A stretch of 64,000 bases of DNA from Pseudoneurospora amorphoporcata (taxonomy: Eukaryota > Ascomycota > Sordariomycetes > Sordariales > Sordariaceae). Where the stretch lies: positions 186,001-250,000 of the forward strand of contig MU859081.1 in the NCBI GenBank assembly GCA_033297205.1, in the 5' to 3' direction. Made by a program: the position numbers and the translations under genes. A model generated the notes under the pieces. It was not told where the DNA came from and ran no database searches. It saw nothing but the letters and a program-made list of their open reading frames with translations. Of the stretch, positions 11,991-21,835 are shown one piece after another; position 1 is the first letter of the stretch; each line of letters opens with the position of its first letter.

Positions 11991-12554
11991 ACAGATGTTC
12001 TCCAACCAGGCACAACGATAAAATAGCACCGGAAGTGGGAAACCTGGATACATTAATCGGCATGAACATAAACCAAAATGAGCGATTCCCCTTGTTTTCT
12101 GTACAGTAATAAGCTCCTGGACGTTGTTTAAGCGGGACGGGACACAAAGTAGCATTGTGAAGCATGGGACCTCTCTTTCAGTCCCCTACTATGATAGCGC
12201 GTTTGGATTTCTGCAAGGTTTTAAGCGCGGATGTTGCATGGCATTAGAGCACGATATCAAACAAAGACTATCATTTTCACATTTCTTGAGGTTAGGTCTT
12301 AAACTAACCCGAGACATTTCGTACACCTGACCGCCGAATTCATCCTTCCCGTCTTTGACCGCTGCTGCGATAAGTGCCGAGGCAATTCTTGATAGTTGTC
12401 GTCAGCCACAAAACTGGAGGGGAGGGGCAAATATGCCATGGTCGAATAGAGATGCGCAAACGGTCAAAGAGGGAGACGACTGGCTATGGTCATATCGCCC
12501 TCTACTTAGGGCTTCATCCACTGATGTACTGTATGTGGTACGGACAACTAAAAA

Positions 12555-12555
<1 letters not shown>

Positions 12556-12593
<38 letters not shown>
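12556..12593 (+). repeat. poly-A tract (38 A)
   Basis: Thirty-eight uninterrupted A after AAAAC. It could be a replication-slippage microsatellite or the tail of an old retroposed insertion. I see no open frame or obvious retroelement body immediately upstream, and target duplications are not evident. Confidence 0.9.
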
Positions 12594-12597
<4 letters not shown>

Positions 12598-13188
12598 CTG
12601 CCAAATTATTGCATCAGCGTAACGCACGCGCACCCGAGAGATCGGATGCGAAATCTTCTGTGGTACGTACGACATGCCGGGTTCAAGACATTGATCAAAT
12701 AGTCTAGTGTACACCAAAACACATGGATTGTTCTGATCTAGGGTTGCAGATGCCAAAGAACAAGCAAAAAGGTCCGACATGTCTTGATTTCCAATCATAT
12801 CTTTAATGGCCTCGTTGCTATTACTTGTTCGGGCAATGCTTGCTTGGAACCACATCAACCCCACCCAGTCATTTATTCCCTTTTCTTCTTTTGCCATGCT
12901 CTCATGGTGCCCGTCGTCTCGTCCAAACCCAAGCCCGTTGCTCTGGATACTGTGTCTCTGTATTGTTGTTATCTTTCGCTTGGCTCTCGCAACTCGCTCC
13001 TTTTCCCACCTCCATCATGATAGGTAATCCAACTACTCCACAGATTCACTGAGATATTTCCGCTCGCAAGCCTTCCCCAGTCTCCACGTGGAAGCACTAG
13101 AAGGACGACTAGACAAGGAGCCCCTACACGTTGTTACAGCAACAGCGGATCCCTATGATGCTCATGGATCTCAGGGTCCAAGGGTCTG

Positions 13189-13198
13189 ATATAAAAAG
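13189..13198 (+). promoter_or_regulatory. TATA-like box of the HSL-type hydrolase gene
   Basis: ATATAAAAAG lies 29-38 nt before the ATG at 13227. If used, transcription would begin almost at the start codon, giving a very short leader. That makes either the TATA call or the first ATG doubtful. A second in-frame ATG (MDNTAL, residue 20) would give a leader of more usual length. Confidence 0.35.
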
Positions 13199-13226
13199 AG
13201 AACTCGCCCCTTCTTGATATGATACC

Positions 13227-14765
13227 ATGTTTTCAGCACCAAACCCATCCGTCACCTCCAGGCGCACCAAGAAGCCCGCCGCCATGGACAATACCGCCCT
13301 CTTCCTCCAGCTGGTATCCAAAATCCCGCTCATGGCCCGGGTGGCCCTGCTTCACATGTTGCAGGTCTCGCCGGCGTCGAAATACCAGGATTTGCGGACA
13401 GAACTCACCATCGCCATGCTCCGCTCGTTTATGGACGTCCCCAAGCCCAAGAGCATCACTTCTACTCAAAGAATGCTTTTGAAAGCACCCCCGATCAGCG
13501 GCACGATATGGGTCAGCAAGTACAGCCTACCCATCCCAACGGAGGAGGATGCGCGCGCCATCCGTGAAACCTTGACCAAGGTCATCGACGGGCTTCAAGA
13601 CCGTGACCTACCAAAGACGGCCAGGATCCAACTACCGGAAGTCCTTCCCGTCGAGGCGGAGTGGACAGCATACAGACCTGGCGTGCCCAAGGACGCGAAG
13701 CTGCCCGACATTCCAGAACGGGAGAAGTACGACGAAATGATGAAGGATGTCAAGACGCCGACTACGGTGCTCTACTTCCACGGCGGCGCCTACTGGCTCA
13801 TGGACCCGGCCACCCACCGGCCTACGTGCAGAGAGCTCGCCAAGCGGACCGGCGGCAGGTGTTACTCGGTGCGCTACCGCCTCGCGCCGCAGAATCCGTT
13901 CCCGGCGGCAGTCATGGACGCCCTAGTCTCGTACCTCGGCCTCCTCTACCCACCACCCGACGCCTTCCACGAAGCCGTGAAGCCCGAGCACATCGTCATC
14001 GCCGGCGACAGCGCAGGCGGCAACCTCTCGCTCGCACTCCTCCAGCTCCTCATGCAACTGCAGCGCTCCGGCACTACCGTGTCCTGGCTCGGCGAGGAGC
14101 GCTCCGTACCCCTCCCGGCGGGAGTCGCTGTCAACTCGCCCTGGATGGACATTACGCACAGCTCGCCCTCGTGCGTCACCAACGCCCCCTTCGATTATCT
14201 TCCCGGCCTCGAGGCGCAGGACAACGCCGACAAGTCCCGCGACCACTGCGCGGCCTGGCCCGCCAACCCCCCGCGTATGAGCATGTACGTCGCTGACGAC
14301 TACATCATGCACCCGCTCGTAAGCCTGCTGCTGGCGCCCAGCTGGCGCGGCGCGCCGCCGACGTACATTTGCACGGGGTGGGAGATGTTGGCGGACGAGG
14401 ATAGGTTCACGGCGGCGCGGCTCCATGCCGAGGGGGTGTCGGTGACGTTCGAGGAGTACGAGGGGATGCCGCATTGCTTTGCGATGCTGCTCAAGAATCT
14501 GAGGGAGGCGGATAGGTGTATGGAGGGGTGGGCGAGGTTTATTTCGAGGGTTACTACGAAACCTGCTGCTTCTGAACAAGAAGTGGATGAGAAAAACACG
14601 ACGAGGAGTACGTTTACTACCATCCATTCGGGGACGTTGGCGGAGAAGGAGCTGGATCCGACGACGCTGAGACCGTATACGGAGGAGGAGATTAGGGAGA
14701 AGATTAGGAGGAGGATAGAGTTGAAGTGTGTGCCGGCTTCGGAGGGAGATGTTGCGAAGCTTTGA
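13227..14765 (+). CDS. Alpha/beta hydrolase, hormone-sensitive-lipase family
   Basis: Single-exon, 512 aa. The HSL/arylacetamide-deacetylase signature is complete: oxyanion motif HGGAYW at about residue 185, nucleophile in GDSAGGN (Ser about 262), acidic residue in LADEDRF (about 389-391) and His in GMPHCF (about 416). The N-terminal 90 residues form a cap. The C-terminal 80 residues are charged, with no signal peptide, so an intracellular esterase/lipase or steryl-acetyl-hydrolase-like role is likely. The substrate is unknown. Fungal relatives are often annotated only as alpha/beta hydrolase fold-3 proteins. Its coding region is distinctly GC-rich up to about 14300, then changes to G-rich purine codons. 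Either of two in-frame ATGs (13227, or codon 20) could be used. Confidence 0.85.
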   Translation: MFSAPNPSVTSRRTKKPAAMDNTALFLQLVSKIPLMARVALLHMLQVSPASKYQDLRTELTIAMLRSFMDVPKPKSITSTQRMLLKAPPISGTIWVSKYSLPIPTEEDARAIRETLTKVIDGLQDRDLPKTARIQLPEVLPVEAEWTAYRPGVPKDAKLPDIPEREKYDEMMKDVKTPTTVLYFHGGAYWLMDPATHRPTCRELAKRTGGRCYSVRYRLAPQNPFPAAVMDALVSYLGLLYPPPDAFHEAVKPEHIVIAGDSAGGNLSLALLQLLMQLQRSGTTVSWLGEERSVPLPAGVAVNSPWMDITHSSPSCVTNAPFDYLPGLEAQDNADKSRDHCAAWPANPPRMSMYVADDYIMHPLVSLLLAPSWRGAPPTYICTGWEMLADEDRFTAARLHAEGVSVTFEEYEGMPHCFAMLLKNLREADRCMEGWARFISRVTTKPAASEQEVDEKNTTRSTFTTIHSGTLAEKELDPTTLRPYTEEEIREKIRRRIELKCVPASEGDVAKL

Positions 14766-15128
14766 GTTTCGGGTTGGTGAAGTCTTGGGTGTGGTCGTTT
14801 GGCAAAAGGCTCAGTGGTTACAGAAGGAAGTTGGAGATGGGTGTTGACATTGTGGACCAAGAGGGGTTTGGATGTCGGAAACTATATACCTAGACTATTA
14901 TATACCATGATACATAATGATATTTCTGGATGAGATGTTTGCAACTTGTTTGTCCTACCTTACATATCGGTGATTGATGGCTTCCAAGATATCTCGCAGC
15001 GTGCAAGTGTTAGTGATACAGCCCGCTGCTTCCAGGTGGACTCCACTATAAGGTATCGCCATCTCGCACCTTCTACGCTACTTCAAAATAGGTAACTTTC
15101 CGTGAGCAACACAAAGCACAAACAAGCA

Positions 15129-15296
15129 TACCGCTAATTCTCATTCAAGTGGGATTTTTCCCCCACACTGTTTTGGCCAATTACATTTGCAGGGTGACCT
15201 TCACGCAACGCCTCAACGGGGCATGCAGGCCTCAGTAAGCGATATAATTGTCGCGACAGGGGGAGATAAATCCCACTTGAGTGAGAATATGCGGTA
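15129..15296. mobile_element. MITE-like foldback element (168 bp, TA-bounded)
   Basis: The left end starts TACCGCTAATTCTCATTCAA. The reverse complement of the right end starts TACCGCATATTCTCACTCAA. The two arms then share AGTGGGATTT, a C-rich stretch and a weaker match (CTGT...CAATTA.AT) reaching about 55 bp inward, so the whole unit can fold into an imperfect hairpin. Both ends finish in TA, the target site duplicated by Tc1/mariner elements. There is no coding capacity, so it would be a non-autonomous element. A family assignment needs other genomic copies. Confidence 0.6.
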
Positions 15297-15363
15297 CACC
15301 TAGCCCGTCACGACCTAGGCGCCTGGTGGAAACGCCAAGGATCGAGACTTGGACTACCGTACA

Positions 15364-15769
15364 AGCTCGCGAAACTGGCAAACCGCCTTCCCTCTTTGAG
15401 CGCCTACATATGGGCATATCTGTGCAGGCAGCTGGCAGGATCAGCCCGCTTACTGTACATGTAAATGTGTGCGAGTTAACGTGCAGGGCAATGTTTCTAG
15501 GCGGAGGACTGTTACCTGAGCCTTTTCTACTGTGCTTTCCAGTGCTAGGGGATTCCTTCTAGTTTGCTGGGGATATAAACGACGAGACCGCTGGGACCCT
15601 GGCAATAGTATAACGAAGCCTCTACTGCCGAGATTCTACACTGTATTGCACTCGTAACATGTCGGCTGCACAGGATTACACATGCCTGCTGACTGGGCTG
15701 ACTTCTGCCATATTTCTGTCATATGCCCTGCACCGAAAGAGGGCAGGCGGTTTGCCAGTTTCGCGAGCT
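15364..15769. mobile_element. Inverted-repeat element (406 bp, 34-bp arms)
   Basis: Arms 15364-15397 and 15736-15769 are reverse complements with one mismatch in 34 (AGCTCGCGAAACTGGCAAAC core). Looser similarity continues inward (GGGCATAT and GTCAGCCC-like blocks). The loop of about 340 bp has no credible ORF. Such near-identical arms in non-coding DNA suggest a non-autonomous transposable element or a recent inverted duplication. No clear target duplication is seen at the outer ends. Confidence 0.6.
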
Positions 15770-16237
15770 GAGTTCTGGTGGATATGATGAAACCGCAGAA
15801 CCACAAACATGTTCCGTCGTATACCTATATGGCGTGATGCTACCCCAATTGCCCCCCCAAAAGACGCGTGCTTATTACGTAGCCACACGTGCTCGCCACC
15901 TTTGCCACGGGAGGCAGCCTTCAGTTCCATTTGTCTTTGGATATTTAATCGCTTTCTAACGGACATTTCCTCAACCATACACGACTATCGCTTCCTATTT
16001 TCATTATCAAACCACAAAAGTGTCTACTTTCCTCAAAGCCTACGTATCAAACCCGAGCAGACAGGAACCAATCTAAATCACCCCATCCGGCCAAAGTACC
16101 ACCAACCCCAATCCAAGTCTCTCAACCTCTTGACACTCGAGACAATCAATCATCTAAGACCACCAATCAAAACCCGAAAACCACCAAAAACCTTCACCCT
16201 GTTTTCCATACTCTCCAACCCCAAACACACCACCAAA

Positions 16238-16459
16238 ATGTCTTCTCCCGACACCGTCACATCCGGCATCCTCAACGTCTCCCAGCACTCTCAGGACAAG
16301 AAGGAGCATGAGTCCCACCAGGAGCAGAAGCCCACCGGCGCTGGAGTGAACACGGGAGCAGGAAGCAGCAGGCCCAAGACCGAGGCCGAACTGGAGGCGG
16401 ATCGCCTTTACGAGGAGAGGATGGAGGAGGAGTATGCTAAGCGAGATGGGGGCGCTTAA
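16238..16459 (+). CDS. Small hydrophilic protein (73 aa), unrecognised
   Basis: ATG in a strong CACCAAAATGTC context opens a 73-codon frame ending GGCGCTTAA. The leader is CA-rich without G, as in highly expressed fungal genes. The product has no hydrophobic segment. An SSPDTVTSGILNVSQ start is followed by a His/Gln/Lys-rich middle and an acidic helical end with ELEADRLYEERMEEEYAKRD. I do not recognise a family. The composition resembles small stress- or stationary-phase-induced hydrophilic proteins, but that is only an analogy. The longer frame running upstream to 15809 lacks an ATG and is discounted. A tandem duplication lies in its 3' flank. Confidence 0.65.
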   Translation: MSSPDTVTSGILNVSQHSQDKKEHESHQEQKPTGAGVNTGAGSSRPKTEAELEADRLYEERMEEEYAKRDGGA

Positions 16460-17489
16460 GTCGAACCAGGATTGTTGACTTTCTTTGAACTCGCCACGGG
16501 CTTGAGGCGAATTAATTTGGCTCTGGGATTTTGCCTTTTGGGAGGTATCCCATTGCTGGTTAGGCAGGAGTGCGAGCGAGACGGGAGGTGGAATGCCTTC
16601 AAGTGTTCGATTGCTTGCGAGAGATGGAAGTTGGCAGGGGGATCCCAGCTGGGACCGACGGAGTTGAAGCGGTTGTGCAAGATATGGTTTTGGGAAGGAG
16701 GAGGATAGGTGTTTGACAGGCTCTCCTCTGGATAATACCACTTGAATTGGTCTCAGGAAGCGGTTGTATAAGATATGGTTTTGGGAAGGAGGAGGATAGG
16801 TGTTTGACAGGCTCTCTCCTCTATAATATCACTTGAATTGGTCTTAAGAATGGCGGATAAATCACTTTGTTCTCATACTTGCAGTTTTGGCGGTGCCTGT
16901 GAAAATATTGATTGAACAACTTGCTACCATGTTTGTTATCACTGTGTTATAACGCCACACCTTCTTCGAAGCATTGTTCCAATCCATTGGGATAATTCGT
17001 ACGACGTCAAACCGGCTCTCGACAGGTGACTGATCTCGTGGCGATGGTCATGCTTAGACACTCCAGCAGACCTTTGCTAGCGATAGTCGAGATGGATACC
17101 TATTCACGACAAAGATGGGACAATCACCTCTTCCGACCAATGTTCAGGTTCCACTAGTGATACCCGGGTATCTCACAACTTGGGTAGACTTACGTCTTTG
17201 TGCGCTGCCTCAGCCCAGTCAAGTCAAAGTCCCAATTGTGCAAGGATGTGAACGCATGGGAGATGTTGATCGAGAGCATTATACAACCTGACTTCGGGCG
17301 TTTAATCGATGGGAGACGCCAAGGGAGTATTGTGTTGCCTTTGACGGTGCGGAGGTGATAACAAGAGCGGGCAAGTCACTGACACAAGGATCAATTCAAT
17401 ATCTCTGGGCACTAGAGAAGTTGATGTCAAGAACACGGGTGCCCCCATCCTTGGATTTAATCCTCTTCCCTCCCGTCCTAGAATGTTGA
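16460..17489. other. Intergenic region with a tandem duplication
   Basis: Contains the 91-bp duplication at 16666-16849 and otherwise no structure or ORF that I can support. Confidence 0.55.
16666..16849 (+). repeat. 91-bp tandem duplication (2 copies)
   Basis: GAAGCGGTTGTGCAAGATAT at 16666 recurs at 16757 as GAAGCGGTTGTATAAGATAT. The copies stay near identical through the GGGAAGGAGGAGGATAGGTG block and the CACTTGAATTGGTCT end. The few differences are mostly transitions plus a short CT indel. The high identity indicates a fairly recent slippage or unequal-exchange event. Confidence 0.9.
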
Positions 17490-18892
17490 TTGCGCACTGC
17501 TTCCTCTTTCCTTCTACGGAATCTTCAGCATGCCTCTAGCTCGGCTCTAAATACCCTGCTCCGCCGAGAGCGGCGTAACTGGCTCTCTGCTCCTCCCAAC
17601 ACCAGCCACTCTACCCATCAAGAAGAGCCAGATAACGAGTCCATGCTCTCAGAGAAGCCCAGCCAGGCGCACCAGATTTCTGATCGACGACGACGAAGTA
17701 TCAACGCCTCTAGCGTTACACTAGCCGTTACAGATATTGAATCCCGGTTACTAATACACGAAGAGAAACTTAAACCACGACCGTCGAAGTCTGATCCCGT
17801 ACATATAGAGAAGAAGAAAACAGAAAGGAGGTCACTAAGCTTCCAAATTACCCCTCGGTTCATATCCGCTGCGACCATTGGCTTGTCTGACGGCTTGACC
17901 GTCCCCTTCGCTTTGACAATAGGTCTTTCAGCGCTGGGAGATACGTGAGTGGTCATCTTTGGGGGACTGGCGGAGTTGATAGCTGGTGCTATCTCGATGG
18001 GCTTGGGATGGTATTTGAAGGCAAAGAGTGAGGCGTGAGTGTTCACTGTTCAACTTTGAGTTTCGCATAGTCCGTGTAAGGTTGGTGGGAGGAAGAAGTG
18101 GATGGGAAGGAGCTGAGATGACTGACCACTAACTGACTGGGTTGAGCCAATCCGACCAGAGCTTCCTATAAGGAAACACTCGCTAAGACGCGGGCGCTTG
18201 TGGATTTTTACTACTCCTCCTGCCTTTCGGAAGAAACCTCAGCAACCATAGAGACAACCTCCAGTCGCTGCGCCTCGGCCTGTAACACCGTCATCCTCGA
18301 GGAAAAAGACAAATGCGACCTCCATGTCGGGCAATCGACAACAGCTCAGCACCCCTTTAACCAACTTCTTTCCAACTCTCTCCCAGGAAACACTCGATTC
18401 CTTGACTCACCACCTCCTCGACTCTGCGAAGACCTCTACCAGATCCTCCTATCGATCTCCATCTCTATCACCCTTGCCATCCCCATCCACAGCTCCATCA
18501 TCAAACCAACCGCTTGTCCCCTTCCTAATGCGCTTCCATCACTACCTCCCCCACCCTCTCCCTCTCGCCCCTTAATCTCCGCGCTAACCATTGCAGCGGC
18601 TTACTTCCTCGGCGGCCTCCTCCCCTTACTGCCATATCACTTCGTGGGGGTGTTACGAACAGCCCTCTACACTTTTATCGCCACGATATCCCTAGCCCTA
18701 TTTTTGTTCGGGTACGTCAAGACCTGTCTCGTCCTGGAACAGTGAAACGGAGGGAGGGTGATGCGGAAGGGAGTGAGGGCGGGCGTACAGATGGTTGTGG
18801 TGGGCGGGATTGTGGCGGGGGCGGCGATGGGGTTGGTCATTGGGTTTGAGGGGATACTTGTCGGTTCTGGTAGGGGTGGTGGAGGGAATTAG
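17490..18892 (+). pseudogene. Broken Ccc1/VIT1-type vacuolar iron/manganese transporter
   Basis: The segment encodes recognisable pieces of the Ccc1 family in order: RFISAATIGLSDGLTVPFAL (TM1), VVIFGGLAELIAGAISMGLG (TM2), a cytosolic part, FLMRFHHYL, then LISALTIAAAYFLGGLLPLL (TM3), a TM4 block and the typical GVQMVVVGGIVAGAAMGLV (TM5). TM1 is cut from TM2 by an in-frame TGA (17946-17948). A plausible intron (18035-18159) keeps the frame. The piece ending FLMRFHHYL is in a different frame from both its left and right neighbours, so two compensating frameshifts are needed between about 18320 and 18570. A second TGA (18743-18745) separates TM4 from TM5, which stays open to TAG at 18892. The N-terminal ATG candidate is at 17643. 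Working homologues move Fe2+ or Mn2+ into the vacuole. Sequencing error could explain one lesion but hardly all. Confidence 0.72.
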
Positions 18893-19906
18893 GAGGAGGG
18901 TAAGTAGAGGATAAGTGGGAGTGACGGTGGTTTTGTAGCTGCAGTTCCAGTTATGGTGATGATGGGGCATTTTGATCTGGCGAGGGAGTATGTCTTCAGG
19001 AGGGTGGTTAGAAGAGAAAAATGAAGAGTTAGGTTCGAGGGCACGTTGGAGAAGGCGAAGAGCTGATGGGTGGTAACCGGTAAGGAACCTACGAACCTGA
19101 GGAAACGGACAAATTCAGAAGCAGACGATAGATAGTACGAGGCCACAATGAGATGAAGTGAAGACTAATTATTTCTAGTTTAAGCTACCAGGGTCATGCC
19201 TCATCAGCACGAAAAGAGTGGTGAATTTGTTGGATGTAACGAGATACCATTCCGTTCAAAGCCGCATGCAATCCATAACCCATTGACTTCCGAAGAAAAC
19301 AGTTCGCTAATGTCTTACGGACTGAGGAAGAGCTTCCAAGCCGTAGCGAACGTCATATGGTCCTGTTTGAGACCGATCATCTGTGTAGATCAAGAAGCCG
19401 ACAAAAGTCTGAGCACCCCCATGTCTTGTGCCCCCAATAATGGACTGCTTATTATTTGCAGACCAGCACGCATATTCTCGTTGAGTGCGTTGACCGAGTG
19501 ATCCATCCTACTAAAAGGAAACAGTAACCAGTCCCGCCGCTCTCGGCCTGTTCTGGACCTGAGAGCCCGTTTTCCCAACGCTGTAAATGCTCCGGCATCT
19601 CGTAAACTCCTAGCCAGTATTCGTGGTGGATTCTCACGTTTGATTTGTAGACGAGCCAATAGTGGCAAGATCGTTCAAGGTTCGTTCAACTACGAGACAT
19701 GATGAAAACCGTAGTGCCGATGTAGCAAAGAAATCCGCCGCGATGTGAATAAAAACCGTACCGCGAGTAAGGTGTAGATTTCGTCCATTGTGAGATGCCC
19801 CAGTTGAGATTCCAGAGATTCCAAGACAAGCGATCTCAGGAAGAGGTAGCCCTAAATCAGGAGAAAACCTTCGCTATGCGGTCATATGCATGGAAGTGAG
19901 CCGCTC
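18893..19906. other. Intergenic region, Ccc1-like remnant / ap-1 3' side
   Basis: No gene supported. The last several hundred bases should include the ap-1 3' UTR. Short ORFs at 19196-19668 on either strand have no protein-like features. Confidence 0.55.
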
Positions 19907-21835
19907 TTACAATGCGGCGGCTGCTTTCCGTGCTCTTTCCTCTTCACAGTCCTTTTCGCACTTCGCCATTGCCTCAGGACTTAAGTGCTTCTTCAAAACA
20001 CTCTTGAACTCCTTCTCATCAACCACAGCACCAGAGCCAGAGCACTTTGCTTTCTTCTGCAAATCAGAGCACAAAGCGTCCATGTCAACCTCTTGGTTCT
20101 GTACGCTGGGGCAATTGCGCAATTTGTCCCTATTGACATTGTTAGTAACAGTCACTTCTCGACTACTCTCTTGACGTGAACATACCAAATCTTGTTGCAA
20201 TCAAGTTGCTCTCCGGGTCCATCATCTGATGCGTTAACCTCATCAATTTGGGCGATGAGATCCTTCTTCGGTGGCTGTGCTTCTGCTTCGGGCTGTGGTG
20301 GCAGCAGTCCTGGAGTTGTCGGCGGCAGATTATAAGATATCAGGAAATCCGCATCGCCCGCATCGTACGTCACCCAATCGTCAAATCCGTTGTTAAGGAC
20401 GCTGTTCTGAGGCTCTCGGTAGTCTCCGAAGAGCTGTGGATCAAACTGGAAGTTGTCTTGGGGCAACCAGTTGAGAGTGTTGTCAACACCGAATGTATTG
20501 AAGTCTGAAAAGCGTTAGCAAACTTCGGCCTATATGATCAAAACGAACATTCAAAACCGGCGAAGGCTTACCTGGCTGTCCTGAGCCAATGCCACTTGGC
20601 TGCTCTTCTCCAATTGTCGCCATGGTATCAACTGACTTCAACCCGGTGGGTGAATGAGTGAGGGGCTCTGGGGATGTGCCGCATGACGAGCTAGCACCAC
20701 CCATGTTCGAAGTGGAAGACGATGGGGAACTCGTTGATGTGCCGGCCCCCGCGTTGTACTGAGAATCTGTTCCACTGGTGGAGAAATTCGCTCCCTCACC
20801 GCGCGCTGACTGAGGCGTGAAAAGATCGACCGAGTAATGGGCCAAATCTTCCTTGGTTTGCGTATCGAGGCCTATTTGACTGTAATTGGGTGTAATACCG
20901 GTGCTGACACCATTTGTAGGTTGCTCCAGTCGGCCTGTGGAAGACAAAGGGGGCGACACAGGGGTTGCCTTCTTGGGTTGATTTGCAAGGTGTGGCCCAG
21001 GAAGAGGACCGCCAAACTTGGGGAATTCGAAGTGGAAGTCAACATCATTGATGTTGTTGACAAACGAATTGCCAAACGGCATAGCCCGAGGTGAAACAAT
21101 TGGTGGCCGAGTTGTCATCAAAGACAGACGCTTCTTGTACTCATTAAGCTCGTTGCTCATCTTCTCCATCTTCTTGCGAAGAACCTCGTTCTCATGGCTG
21201 GCAGTCTCGGAGACTTTCTTCAACTCCTCGACCTTGTTCTCAAGGTCCTTCAAGTGCTTTTCTTTGCGTTCTCGGAAAGCTCGTTGAGCCGCTCGATTCT
21301 GAGCCTTGCGCTTCTGTTATTGTCACGTTAGTAGTCGATCCTCGCTGGGACTGACATGGTCAGACGACCGAGGCAGGCTTACTGAGCTGGGTTCAGTGGT
21401 AAGAGGCTTTCTACCAGGCTTCTTGGCAACCTTTCCCTCACCCTCTCTCCTCTTCGGCTCGCTGTTCTCCTCCTCGTCATCATCCGGATGACTGCGCTTG
21501 TCGGGGGACTCTCCATCAGCGGAACCCGACTTGGAATCGCTTGCAGCATTGGACCGATCGTCCGTCATGTGGGATTGATCAACCGTGTCGAAGTTCAAAT
21601 CGAGATTGGGGTCGTGTTGTCCGTCAAGGCCGTAGTCGTACCCGAAGGTCGGGGTGTGCTGGAAACCCATAGGGTCGAGTCCTTGGGCAGGCGTTCCGTT
21701 GTACATTGCGGGCAGATTAGAGAAGTCGGGTTGTGTGTTGTTGGTGGGCTTGTTGGAATTGAGGGCGGCAAACAGCAGCCTTTGCTGCTGCGGGGTGAGG
21801 ACGAGATTGTGAAGGGGGGTGTGCGTCGACGTCAT
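19907..21835 (-). CDS. AP-1 (Yap1/Pap1-type) oxidative-stress bZIP factor
   Basis: Four exons (21835-21383, 21313-20572, 20504-20186, 20129-19907) give 578 aa. All introns are GT-AG of 57-69 nt with CTAAC branch sites. The bZIP starts at residue 152 with KRKAQNRAAQRAFRERKEKH, a basic region with the Gln/Phe residues typical of Yap factors, then a leucine zipper to about 215. The n-CRD is reduced to the single-Cys CGTSPEPLTHSP motif common in filamentous fungi. The c-CRD has cysteines in CNKIW, NCPSV, ALCSDL, KAKCSG and KCEKDC. It overlaps the expected nuclear export signal, so peroxide or diamide should trap the protein in the nucleus by disulfide formation. Targets are thioredoxin, catalase and transporter genes. 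Exon 1 holds an acidic, Lys/Arg-flanked linker. The large upstream region suggests complex control. Confidence 0.93.

Larger units (their letters stand above)
11991..13226. other. Intergenic region, pex14 3' side and hydrolase promoter
   Basis: No gene seen. It contains a 38-A tract (12556-12593) and, just before the hydrolase, a TATA-like box. ORFs crossing the poly-A tract encode poly-Lys and are not credible. Confidence 0.6.
14766..16237. other. Intergenic region with two foldback elements
   Basis: No protein gene seen. It is largely occupied by two inverted-repeat elements (15129-15296 and 15364-15769), listed separately. The last 250 bp, rich in CCA/AAC, look like the leader of the small gene at 16238. 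Confidence 0.6.

Noticed and set aside
15809..16237. Upstream extension of the 73-codon gene to a 216-codon frame
   Set aside because: The extra part begins at a TTG-type start, reads through CA-rich leader sequence and has no protein-like features. The ATG at 16238 has a better context.
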